Of a stretch of DNA of 64,000 bases, positions 24,559-39,683 are shown piece after piece. Position numbers and translations under genes: made by a program. The stretch's first letter is position 1. Each line of letters starts with the position of its first letter. The stretch covers positions 21,805,252 through 21,869,251 of the forward strand of contig CM055095.1 of assembly GCA_029204225.1 (NCBI GenBank), written 5' to 3'. This DNA is from Diphasiastrum complanatum. Lineage: Eukaryota; Streptophyta; Lycopodiopsida; Lycopodiales; Lycopodiaceae. Under the pieces are notes generated by a model that worked only from the letters and a program-made list of their open reading frames with translations, made no database searches and was not told the DNA's origin.

Positions 24559-24856
24559 ATAAGGAGAAGTGAATAGGGTTATGTGATTTCCCTTGTTATA
24601 AAACCAGAGGACACTTAGGTGTACTAAGTGCAGATTGTTGTCCATCGTTAGATTAATTGTCCATAATGTGCACAGATTCTGGCCATTGAAAGATTCACAA
24701 TTTTCCCACCATATTTAAACTTTTTCTAATATGTGGGATCTTCTATCATAGTAAGGCATTTTTTTGCCCCCACTAGTAAATAAGGTTAGTACACGACATT
24801 TAATTCCACAGAGGCTTGCGAAGCGAATAAAGTGATATACGTATGCAACAGAGTCC

Positions 24857-24858
<2 letters not shown>

Positions 24859-24897
<39 letters not shown>
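24859..24897. repeat. (GA)~19 microsatellite at the end of the left direct repeat
   Basis: About 39 bp; the counterpart in the right copy is 120 bp long (30683-30802). Confidence 0.97.
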
Positions 24898-24900
<3 letters not shown>

Positions 24901-24963
24901 ACCAATTGTACCCACAACTAGCAAAGTCTCTCAGGAGGCAGTTAGCACCCTTGAGATGGAGTG

Positions 24964-26902
24964 CTAACTGCTTACCAAAAGAAATTTAGCATTTTTTGGT
25001 AAAGTGAACTTGAGTCCAGCAAACAAATTGTGTAGGAATAGATTGTTTATAATCTCATACAATCTTCCTCTCATGAAGCCATTACATTGAAAAAAAAGAA
25101 CGATGTTTCTGACCTCCATCCATAAAAGTATCTTGTTCGGTACAACAGTACATGGTAGCAATAATTTGAGCGACAATAACTTTATACGAGTTCATAATCG
25201 GCCTATTGGCAATCAAGTGTGTATATTGGAAAAACGAAAACGGAAGTTCCCTTTGCTTATCAATTTTTTTTCATATGAAACATACCTGACAAAGAATCAA
25301 AGGTAGTGGTAATATTTAAAAAATTAACCACATTATCCGAAGCGTCGTCATTTTCTATGGTGAGGTACTCCAAGGGATAGACCCATAAGACATTATCATC
25401 GACACCGGGTTGCTCCTTGTCCAGAAATAAAAGAGCATCTGAGTTATTTATGAAACAAATATCATCAATATAATGGAAAGTATACTTGAAGGCACGTAGG
25501 TATTCCACCTTTCCAAGTCTGGCGAGTCTTTTCATAAAATGCAATTCATAGAATGACAGATACCAATTACACCATGTAGGGGAACAAGCAAAACCCATAG
25601 GAATACCACAGACCTATTTCCAAGTCCTGTCTTTTAATCTAACAATGCAATTGTCATTCGGTATATCATTATATTGGCAAAGAGGTTCCATGTCAATCAC
25701 AATCCAATTATCGGTTTGATTGTTTACCCATTTTTAATCAAATTGCTTAAGGCTCGGTTTCCATTGATAGGCAATCTTTTTGTTTTTACAAGACTTGAAT
25801 GCATACCCGATCATTTTTTGTATTATTATTTTTAGCCCATCAGGACCATTAAGAGGAATATTCTCATAGCATTTTGTGATGTCAGTAGACGACATCAAAG
25901 TGATTTTGTTTGGCACATTAAGATTAAATTCAGTGGATGAATCGCACTGCCAGAATAGGTTGGTATCCACATTTATGATACTTTGGTATGAGGTTGCCTT
26001 AAGGCCTGCCCTCTCCATAAGGAGAGGAGTCAGTATACCAAGAGCTCCAGAAATGAACATGGCCACCTTAGAAAACTAGTAGTCATGTGCATTTGTAATC
26101 CATCTAAACGCATTTTTATGTGCTTTGAAAGTATAGAGTAAGAAAGGTAATTCTTCTTTCCCTATTAGAAAATCAGGTATTTTAGTAGCAAACGTATCTC
26201 GGATCTTAACCATAGCCATGTCTAGTGTATTATTATTTTCTTTTGGAAATGGGACAAAATCTGGACTAGACAGTCTAACCAAAGCCAAATTCCTTACAAA
26301 GTAGATGCATATAAAACATGGGTTATGCTAAGCCTTATCCACACCATTCACATACAGATTGATAATAATCCAATTACGCTCATCAATGGCATTTTTTAAT
26401 TGTTATTAGTTATACTTTTTCCATGTAGCCACTTGGTATTTTTCAAAAAGTTTGTTACATCATCTTTGCAAATCAAGGCATGTTCCATAACAGTCTCATG
26501 ATCAATATTTTGATAAGTAGGTAAGAAACTTGCCAATTCAAACCATCCACGATAAAGTTCAAAAGCTACCTCATTTATATTAGACTTATGCAACGGGATG
26601 TGGTAAAGTCCTTTGTTCAGGTCATTCTTTAAAACTTTGCCTCTAATAATTCCAGTATCCATCGAAACAACATGCCCAAAAATTTCGGAAATGAACTCTT
26701 TAAAACTTGTATTGTCAACACAAGTACAAGGTGGAATGTTGTCAACACCAAAATCACAAAAGACTTGAAAGGATTTATACCATTCATGCTTCAAATGTGG
26801 AAAAAGACCAACCAAACACAATAAGCTCAAAAGACTCATCAATATGACCAAAAATCTGATGTAAGACTTTAGCATATAGTCATTTAACATCAATCCTCTC
26901 AA
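24964..26902 (-). pseudogene. Penelope-like element reverse transcriptase, decayed
   Basis: Read on the minus strand from right to left. The N-terminal extension has CTC...FKEFISEIFGHV and IIRGKVLKNDLNKGLYH (26.4-26.7 kb), as upstream of the RT core in Penelope-like elements. Then follow PFLLYTFKAHKNAFRWITNA (about 26.1 kb), SSTDITKCYENIPL (about 25.88 kb), GFACSPTWCNWYLSFYELHF (about 25.6 kb), the catalytic FHYIDDICFINN (about 25.46 kb), VNFLNITTTFDS, then in another frame LPFSFFQYTHLIANRP and FFQCNGFMRGRLYEIINNLF (about 25.05 kb). YIDD, the HKN/R motif and the C-terminal block are those of this RT class, a sister of telomerase RT. Several frame breaks (near 25.2, 25.7, 26.1 and 26.35 kb) inactivate it. 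No GIY-YIG nuclease follows the RT: the direct repeat starts within about 70 bp. Family assignment is from recalled motifs. Confidence 0.7.
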
Positions 26903-27028
26903 AGCATCTGTTATAATAACGTAAATGCAAAAAATACTTCCCTATGTCTCTTCTAACCACTAGTCGTCGTCTACCAGTATTACTAACCTCCAACATCCTT
27001 GTTTCTTCTATGTCCTCCTGCACATGGA

Positions 27029-28411
27029 TCAATCACGGTAAAAGTTCAGCTTTCTGATAGGAAGATCCCCCTTACCGCCACTATTTTGCCCTTCTTTGCC
27101 TTTGTTCATAAAGTTCTTTCTCTTCCTGTTATTGCTACTGCCTGATATGATTGAGCTTGGATTGTTCAGATTGAAGGAACCCATTTTTTTGCTAGTATTC
27201 TGGAAGTATTTGTCTTGCAAGGTAGAGAAGTTGGGTTTTTCAAAAGGTGTTCAATTTCTCGAATGTTTTTAGCATCGCCAAGGTGTGCAAGGAGCTTAGC
27301 AATAGGGTTTATGGAAAGTTCAATGGCAGCATCAATCATGTATTGTCGGATATACAAACAAGGTGAGACTTGACAACCTTTCTAACAGGTTTATGCAACC
27401 AAAGAAAGAAGGCATTAAGCTGATTTTTCAAAGTTGCACCAGGAAAGAAAATGGAAAGATTATTATTTATGTACCAAGTAGAGTGATCAAACCATATGAC
27501 AGAAGAATTGTTTTTGCATTTATCACCGCATCTGCACTTAAAGAAAGGTCTTTTCCAGTTCCAGATTCTAGCGTGATGAAGATTCATTATGTTAAAGCCA
27601 GTGTCAAAATGGCCTCTAGTTCTAGCCCAGGTCTGCTCAAAAGGACATCTTGAAGGTTCAAATCTGCTCATCTTGATGATAGTATCAAAGGCAATAGGAG
27701 TATCAAAAGAAGAATTCTTATGCAAAGCAGCAAGCGTGCATGCTTGGACTTCTACATCAGTGAGATGAGCAAGAGCGATCCAGAGCTCAATACAGATAGG
27801 TGCTAGGAAGTTGACAGAGGGAAGACTCCAAAGTTTATAAGCAGTTTTTGCAGATTTAAACACAATGATACGACTTGGTACCAATGGTACTTGGCAACTT
27901 TTGGCCTGACAAAATTCAAAGGCAGATTGATTTCCCACATCACAGATTTCTTGTGAGAAGGACTCTAACTGAGAAGCACTGTCTTCATCAAGGTCTTCGG
28001 TAAAAATCAAAGGGTGAGGTGAAGTAGGAGTAGTAGCAAGGACAGGGGTATCAGTAGAGGAGTCACCATTTTCTTTTTTTAAGTAAGCAAATACTTTTCA
28101 AATATGCGTATTACAAAACGTTTCTTCAGTAGCAATTCGTTCAGCATAGTTTGAGAGGTCCATATAATTTTTTTAACCATGCTAAGGGTTTCCTTCTTTT
28201 TAATAAAATCCGTATAAATTTTGATCCAATCCATGATGCACATCAAATCAACAAGGCAAAGAATTTTATCATCCGGGCCAGTAGCATTACAAGTAGTCAT
28301 ATCATAAGCAGTATTCAATTTGTGAACTTCAACAGCTTTCTTCATGCAACATATAATATTCTGAACAAAAGGACTAGGAGGAGGAAGGGGCTCCCCATAG
28401 CCAAGTGTCAC
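27029..28411 (-). pseudogene. Probable N-terminal coding part of the Penelope-like relic
   Basis: Consecutive minus-strand frames (28411-28079, 28010-27336, 27357-27166, 27220-27029) lie directly upstream of the RT in the same sense. They include a Cys-rich segment KCRCGDKCKNN (about 27.5 kb) and a basic, Asn/Ser/Gly-rich linker NNRKRKNFMNKGKEGQN. Codon use and spacing suggest one long decayed frame continuing into the RT. I recognise no domain: in particular no GIY-YIG motif is evident, although some green-lineage Penelope-like elements carry the nuclease on this side. The assignment is from position, not similarity. Confidence 0.4.
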
Positions 28412-29132
28412 TGCATCCTGAAACCATCCTGTGGACTACACCATACAATAGACCTTGTTAGCCATAAAATACAAGTAAAGGTAAAGGTTTGGTACTACCC
28501 CAACCAAAGGGTAGTCGGGGTGGCATCAGAGATACTAGAGAGAGAGTAACAAGATTTCACATAGTCTCTCTTGACAAGTCAAGACCAAATACTTTGAACC
28601 CTTCAATTTATAGCATAACAGGAGTACATAAAGCGAAGCAAGTTTTAAGATGCACAACTGTTAACTGCCAACGTCCCACACAACAAAACTGCACAAGTTA
28701 TTCGCGTGAGAAAGACAGGTGTCATAGTTGAGCATCAGTTGTTATTCATGTCCGAAACAAGATTCACTACTTTATCAACTAGATTGCATTAACAACAAGT
28801 ACGTCCAATCTTCTCAATCGTTTCACTTTCTAAATAAGCAACACGTTCCGCCCTTTAACAAAGCCGTATCTAGACAGAAGCCATATTGATCAATAAAAGA
28901 GCAAAATGGAACATATTAGGTTCACAAGTACACTTACATGTAAGCAGCTATCTTTCATTACACTGATGGACAACGACTTGACATTGGTCACAGTGATAGG
29001 TACTAGAGCACCTCCATCCTATACTAGCCTCAAATCGGGGAAAATGAAGAACTGTCTTTGCCCCATGGATTCCCCGTACTACTTTTTATGGGAATCCAAG
29101 CACCGAACAACTTGGGCAATTCCATGCCATTC
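28412..29132. other. 5' flank of the Penelope-like relic
   Basis: Non-coding. The segment 28558-28600 (TCTCTTGACAAGTCAAGACC and surroundings) recurs in reverse complement at about 48028-48050, so an end of a repeated element is present here. Confidence 0.4.
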
Positions 29133-30311
29133 GTGTACCATAGTCGAATCATGTAAGAGTACGTGACTTAACTTATAACAACCAAACTTAGGATGCCGAG
29201 AAAAAATTCTTACAATAGCTTAAGCCTGGGTAATAATGAGTTTAGGCTGCCCACCGTATCGGTGATATTCCATACTGCATCACACCTGAATAAGAGTTGA
29301 AGTAATCTCTTGCGAACTATCCATCTTCAACTGCTTAAACGAATCACCTACGTGCTAAAAGCATTCAAACCGAAGGTATAGTGTTACCCATAACGTACTT
29401 TTTAAAGCCTCATAAGGTCATCATCAATAAGTACTTGCTTTTCTGAAGATTAGTGACATAGCTTTTGGATTGTGTGCATTCCCCACCATATACAGACTAT
29501 CAACGATCATAACCATTTATCTCAAGTGCATACAATCATACAAAGCATACTTTGTACTGCTAGTTTCCCCATACTCACAGCTATTGTCATATTAGTTATC
29601 ACAGGTGGATAACCTCATAGTTTCTATCAGATCAAGAGAGCATTAGCAGAAGCAATATTACGTGAAAGATTATAGCCAACCCAATTTTATAAGAGCATTC
29701 TAAACAACCATGTTTATGCTATAGCTTATGATATCTCCATGAAACACTTGAAAGGACATCGATCAAATCACATTCTTAATAGCATGAGACACCGCTCATA
29801 CCATGAGCTGTATCAAATCGCATTCTCAAATGCATGAGACACCACTCATACCATGAGCTATAGCAAGTCGCACCAAATGCAACTATTTTTGAGTAAAATA
29901 TCAATGCTGGCTAGCGGCCAAATCCGCCACAGGAAGGGCGCATCCATTCCTTATAAAGTATGATAATGATAATGAACAATAAGCTTGTTGTCCAGCGACT
30001 ATCACAACCAAAAGGGTTGATAGAATACCTGAAATTTGCCCACTTTTGCTCCTTGGAACAGCGTTTGATCATGGGAGTATCCAATGACAGTATACAAGCC
30101 GAATGTTTGCTACTACACAAAGAAATTCAAAAAAAATTGCAAGCATTCATCATAAAGTTTTGCTTATATCTTACATCATCAGCGAGCTATCATTACTCAA
30201 ATCTATCTCACCTTTGTTTGTAGTATTACTCCACCAATGCCTTTCCAATAGCAATGACGAGCATTCTCTTCAATCACAATCACAGCATGGTAGAGCACCA
30301 GGAGAGCAAGA

Positions 30312-30413
<102 letters not shown>

Positions 30414-30679
30414 ATAAGGAGAAGTGAATAGGACCAGAGGACACTTAGGTGTACTAAGTGCAGATTGTTGTCCATCGTTAGATTAACTATGTGCACAGAT
30501 TTTGGCCATTAAAATATTCACAACTTTCCCACCTTTTTTAAACTTTTTCTATTATGTGGTGTCTTCTATCATAGTAAGGCATTTTTTTGCCCCCACTAGT
30601 AAATAAGGTTAGTACACGACATTCATGTTCCACAAAGGCTTGCAAAGCGAATAAAGCATTATATGTATGCAATAGAGTC

Positions 30680-33393
<2,714 letters not shown>

Positions 33394-33867
33394 TGTTATG
33401 TCCATGGCCAGTAAGTAGGATTCAGTATATTCCTAGTCTTGGATACACGGTACTCCAATAAATCAAGTTGTTAGTTATGCCACGCCATACTGGATGTGAC
33501 CTGAAAGTAACTAATATCCTTGTGAGGCCCAGAACACACTAAATGGAGTTTAGACAAGGTTTGGGACAGTCAAGACATGTGTAGAGTTATCAATAATATG
33601 CAATTCTATGAATAGTTGGTCCATGCTTAGGACTCTATTCTAGGTGAATCTATGTATAGGGAACTTAGGGCTATGCATGACTATGTGCCCAGGTTGCTTT
33701 TGGCTCTATATATTGAAGCCAAACTCGTCCTACTCCTCATTGTGGTCATTGATTCATTGCCAGGGTTTCACTCTATCTTCATGCTTCCTATTCCTCATTG
33801 TGGTCATTGATTCATTGCTAGGGTTTCACTCTACCTTCATGCTTCCTATTCCTTGGCTTGGGGGTGA
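33394..33867 (+). mobile_element. LTR of the TGTTATG family, copy 2, truncated by an inversion
   Basis: Starts TGTTATGTCCATGG after a polypurine tract and aligns with 3564 onward (GGATTC, GGTACTCCA, GCCACG blocks). Near its end it carries AAACTCGTCCTACTC and GGCTTGGGGGTGA as in copy 1, with a 58-bp tandem duplication between (33735-33792 and 33793-33850). After GGCTTGGGGGTGA (33855-33867) the sequence switches to the reverse complement of the element's gag start. Confidence 0.7.
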
Positions 33868-34640
<773 letters not shown>

Positions 34641-34853
34641 ATGCGTATCTCATACGAGGTGAACATGATGAACATAGCATGGCTGTCAACAAAACCTATT
34701 CTCGAACCTATTTTTGATCTAGTTCCTTGGAAACATCCACTTTCTTACGATGAGGAAGTTGAGTTGACAGACGAGCAGATCCTACATCACATGGATCCTA
34801 AATGCTGTGGATTTCAACGAATACCAATTCAGCCACCTCAGCTTACGTTGTAA
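34641..34853 (+). pseudogene. Gypsy fragment, spacer after protease
   Basis: The frame contains VELTDEQILHHMDPKCCGF, closely like EKLSDEQVLNYLDNKRFAP in the protease-downstream spacer at about 43.85 kb. It is therefore a second copy of that gypsy family. It breaks off where a minus-strand gypsy RT fragment begins. Confidence 0.55.
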
Positions 34854-35815
34854 GCATAAACGATATATTCCATGGCAAAAGTCATTTTATGTTGATTCTT
34901 AGGGGCTATCTGGACTAGAAAATAGCCACTAAAGCTATCTAAGAAGCTGAAAGCTTCAGCTTCTGCCATTTCCACTAGAATTTGTGTCGTCAATGGCAAC
35001 AAAAAATGGTCCTTTTTAGTAACTGCATTAAGATTTTTGAGATCAACGCAGATACGAAGCTTGCCATTTTTCTTGGGCACCACCACAATGGGTGATACCC
35101 AATCTGTATGTTGGACTTCATAAATGAAGCCAACATCAAGCAGCTTTTTAATATCCTTGTCAATCATTACAATGGTATGGCTTAGCCCAAATAGGCTTAG
35201 CGTTTTTCTCGAGTGGAATGGTATGGACTACTACTTCAGGTGGGATCCCCTTCATTTTGGTTTAATTCTGAGCAAATAGTTCTCTATACTTTTTTAATAA
35301 AGTCTCCAAACCAAAGAGTTGGTCTGGCGTCAGGGGGGCTCCGACATGAACGAAACAATCCATGTCTTCATCAGGATCCTTCAGATTGAGTTGGACTGTC
35401 TTAGCAGGTCTTTCAAAAGATGGAAATCTTTGAAATGTTGTGGAAGTTCAAAAGGTGGTTCCACAAAGTTCTCGGAAACTTTGGGAGCATGACGCTCTTT
35501 CGCTTGGATGGGCCTTTTGAGATTCAGACAACGGTTGAATTGGTTGCTTAAGTTTTGCACGCATCTATTTTGTCGCTCGGTTAGTTTTGTATCTATTATT
35601 TTTTGTTTGTTTGACTGAGGTTTTTTGGTAAGTTGTGTAGGCAGTGTGGTTGCCTCTTGGATTAACTCGTCGTCGCTGGCGTCACAAACTTTGTTTGGAA
35701 GCTCTTCCCATTGGTAGACCTTGGGTTTGGGCCTATAGGACACTGTGTTGACTACCTTGGATGTAAGTTGTGTATGAGCCATAGGTCCTACTAGGCTATC
35801 CAGACACAATCAGTT
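34854..35815 (-). pseudogene. Ty3/gypsy reverse transcriptase fragment, inverted
   Basis: On the minus strand, a spacer (35809-35381, MAHTQLTSKVVNTVSYRP...) leads, after a gap, to RT blocks LLDVGFIYEVQHTDWVSPIV, VPKKNGKLRICVDLKNLN, FSFLDSFSGYFLVQI and KMTFAMEYIVYAYNV. These are gypsy RT domains 1-4; the fragment stops just before the expected MPFGL and lacks the YxDD catalytic box, RNase H and integrase. Both ends abut plus-strand gypsy sequence, so the piece is inverted relative to its neighbours. An internal stop near 35170-35380 separates the two frames. Confidence 0.75.
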
Positions 35816-35822
35816 CTCTCGC

Positions 35823-36886
35823 ATGAAATCACAAGTACATGAACCTTTCACAAACCCATTTGAGAGATGGGAACCCACTAGAACAGAAACTTCATATGAT
35901 CGAGCACATTTTCATCATGTTGAATCCTCACTTGCAAGAGCTCACCTAAATGGGACTTTTGCAAACCATGGACCTCGTACTGACAAACGCACACCAAAGC
36001 TAGATCTTCCCAAGTACGATGGTAACTCAGACCCTCAGAGATTTCTACAAGTCTTTGAGAATGCATGCGACATTTATGGCGAGACATCTAACAAAGCAAT
36101 GGTCCCAACTTTTCTCGATGACCATGATCGATCGAGCACGTGAATGGTTTTTCAACCTTGATTGTGAAGATAAACTTGATTGGTCTATCTTGAAAGAGTC
36201 CTTCATTAAACGTTTCAAACCATTTTTTTTTATTGAAAGTCCCTTTGTCAAATTAAGTAGCATCAAGATGACAAAGGACAAAAAAGTACAAGACTACATT
36301 GAACATCTCAAATGTATCAAAAGTCAAGTACAAGAGCAACCTACCAAGAACATGCTCATCATCTAGTTCTTAGTTGGACTTCCCAGATGGATTAGACGTG
36401 AGCTAAGATCTAAAGATGAATACATGTCCTTAAAGACAGCCATGCTTGATGCCATCCGAGAAGAAGACGAAGGATTCAATGTTGAGGATTCTAGAGAACG
36501 GAGAGCACATCGTGTTGTCCACGAGTCAAAGCCAACCGAGGACACTCGGAATCAACTTTGGAAATCCCAAATGGAGTTGCTGAATCAGCAACACCAAATG
36601 CAGATGGAAAAACTCACACTAGAGTTTCAAAATACGTTGAAGTCTATCCAAAGCTCAATGCATGGTCAACTAGCCCCTGGTGAGGTACACCATAGACGAG
36701 ACAACACCTGGTGCCCTCATTGTCGAGGTGCACACACTGGTAACAAAAGCCCATCCTATCAACCAGTTTTTGACAATTTCTTGATCAAATGTGAAATCTG
36801 TGATTTCATGGGCCATTCATCCTTTTATTGCTACTACAACCCACGATACAACTATCAAGAACACACAGGAGGACACTATCAGCTGT
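35823..36886 (+). pseudogene. Ty3/gypsy gag, first part
   Basis: Starts MKSQVHEPFTNPFERWEP, then the capsid core TPKLDLPKYDGNSDPQRFLQ. After a frame change near 36110 it continues with REWFFNLDCEDKLDWSILKE and KKVQDYIEHLK; after a stop at about 36363 it continues with FLVGLPRWIRREL, a coiled Gln-rich segment (NQLWKSQMELLNQQHQMQME) and a zinc knuckle CEICDFMGHSSFYC. The final TGA at 36886-36888 is created by an inserted LTR-like sequence. Decayed but in correct domain order. Confidence 0.75.
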
Positions 36887-37689
<803 letters not shown>

Positions 37690-38640
37690 CCAGTTCAAAT
37701 CCAAGAGCTACCGAGGCAAAATCAACCGCAATACTTGCCTCAAGTAGCGCTCCTAGGTCCGCCTCCAAGGGGACCACCTGAGAGAGGAACTCAACAAAAT
37801 CAGCCTCCTAAAGCACTCGTTCAGACACATTTTGTTGATAATTCCTCTGACCACTCATACCATGTCGACAACACATCCAACTCTGGAAGCTACGCACATT
37901 ATCACGAAGATCCCTCATGTTCCTGTCAAGGAGATGAGTATCCAAACAATTCAAAAACTCCAGAACTGCTAGTCATCCAAGATGGCTACGCAATTGCTCA
38001 AGGGTCTATGAGCAACGAATGTTTCATTTGTGTCAAAACAGGTCATTTCATGGTTGATTGTAAAGTCAAAACCAATACCATGAAGAATGTACCGAATGTG
38101 TACGGAAACACATTTTTAAGGATTTTTCCAAGCAACCTCATAAGATCCTACCCACAAGACATGTATGTCATGAACCAGTTAGGGTCATGACATGCGCGCA
38201 ACACAAGACTCACCAACAACACAACCCAATAGACACACCTACTGAAAATAGGGGAAGTTTCAACACAACTTCCACAATACCTCGAGATTATCCAGATCCA
38301 CTAGTGGAGCAAAGGTGATACCATGAAATTCGAGATGAGTTATTGCTGGAAGAAGCGAAAACTGATAGTCTGTTACCTGCTCCAATCCTCACACAAGAGC
38401 AACATCTACATGAATTAGAATTTCTCTCTGAACTCCTACAAGCTCAAATCACCATGTTGTTCCATAGTGCCCTGTTCCATAGTGCCATCAAATCCTTCAC
38501 AAGACTTCAAGGCTATATCCATAGAAGGTTGCAGCTGTCCGATGTACAAGATGAACAACAAAAACAGAAGAGATTTCAGAAATACCTCGGATTCCTATGA
38601 ATCTAATGAACATCGGTGTTGCTAAGGAGATTAGCATCAC
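37690..38640 (+). pseudogene. Ty3/gypsy gag, second part, and start of pol
   Basis: Pro-rich linker, then a second zinc knuckle CFICVKTGHFMVDC (about 38020-38060), later LTQEQHLHELEFLSELLQAQ and, up to 38640, the sequence leading into the protease (NLMNIGVAKEISIT). Reading across the copia insertion, the frame continues LPMIYKDYFM... at 43143, which proves it is one element. Confidence 0.7.
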
Positions 38641-38645
38641 CCTAC
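38641..38645. repeat. Target-site duplication CCTAC, left copy
   Basis: CCTAC at 38641-38645 repeats at 43143-43147. Removing the insert and one copy restores an open gypsy frame (ITLPMIYKDYF). Confidence 0.8.
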
Positions 38646-39683
38646 TATTGGGATCTTGCTCAGAGGCTCCGCTCTGATACCACTGATGGAATCACTGACC
38701 TTGAGTCTTTGAAGAGCTCGATAAGGCTGAGCAATCGGGTTGCTCTGGAACCACTATTGGTGATATAGCGGGCTCTCTGGTTGATTCATGTTGTCGCTCA
38801 GATGGAGTCGATCTATCGGATAAGGCTACTGCCTCAACCCGCAATCAATCATCCTCCGAACAACAAATAGCTATTGTTAATCTGACTATAAGTTTATGAA
38901 CAGCAGATAATGTCTTAATGACAATGAAAATGTATCTACTAATGAAATTGAACAAGCATCACAACATTCACAGATTACACACTAAGCAGAAGAGATGTAC
39001 ACATCTGTATTATCAAAAACGAATGTATGTGAAAAAATATTCTTGAGCATTGTCTGTTTCCCAGATCAGCGCATCGGCATGAGAGAGGTGTTCTCTTCTC
39101 ATGAAAGGAACTAGCTACTACTATATCTATCTTTCTAACTTGATACACACCTCATTGAGTGCTACGTTCAAGATTCTCTTTCTGCCTATCTCTCTGTATG
39201 TTTGTCTCTGATCCAAGACATATATCATGCTGGATTAGATAACACCAAATCAGCGCATCGACGTGAGAGAGGTGTTCTCTTCTCACGAAAGGAACTAGTT
39301 ACTGCTAGATCTGTCTTTCTTCCTTGATACGTGCCTTCTTGAGTGCTGCGTTCAAGATTCTCTTTTTGTCTATCTCTTTGTATGTTTGTCTCTGATCCAG
39401 GACATACATCATGCTGGATTAGATTACAAGATTGATAAGCAAAGCTTAAGCTAAAACATCTGTTTAAGCACGTTTGTGTTAACGTAACATGGCGGTGGAG
39501 GAGCGTGATAGTTTAAAAAACTTCACGCCCGAGTAGTGGAGGTCCGATAGTTCATCCATGTCCAATAGTTTGTCCTCACCATTGATGCTTGGAAGTATCG
39601 GCCTGACCCGAAATGTCGGCCAACTAAAAAAAAATACAAGGAAAAATACTAAGACTTTAAAGTAGAAACACAATGTTTCTTCA
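38646..39683 (-). repeat. Copia LTR, left copy (3' LTR of the minus-sense element)
   Basis: The part from 39055 (TGTTTCCCAGATCAGCG) to 39683 (TTTCTTCA) aligns with 42694-43142. It carries an extra ~190-bp tandem duplication (GAGAGAGGTGTTCTCTTCTC occurs at about 39081 and 39268). A Met-tRNA primer-site-like GATACCAC (minus sense) lies at about 38676-38683, so the exact LTR end (38646 or 38684) is uncertain. Confidence 0.7.

Noticed and set aside
25260-25598. The YIDD-containing frame as a LINE or copia reverse transcriptase
   Set aside because: The order FKAHKN..R, GFACSPTWCN, YIDD and the C-terminal block do not fit LINE or copia RT; Penelope-like fits better.
38676-38700. Minus-strand primer-site-like sequence as proof of a further complete element
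   Set aside because: The target duplication and the frame restoration place the insert's end at 38646, outside this site; it is probably part of the LTR end or a nested remnant.
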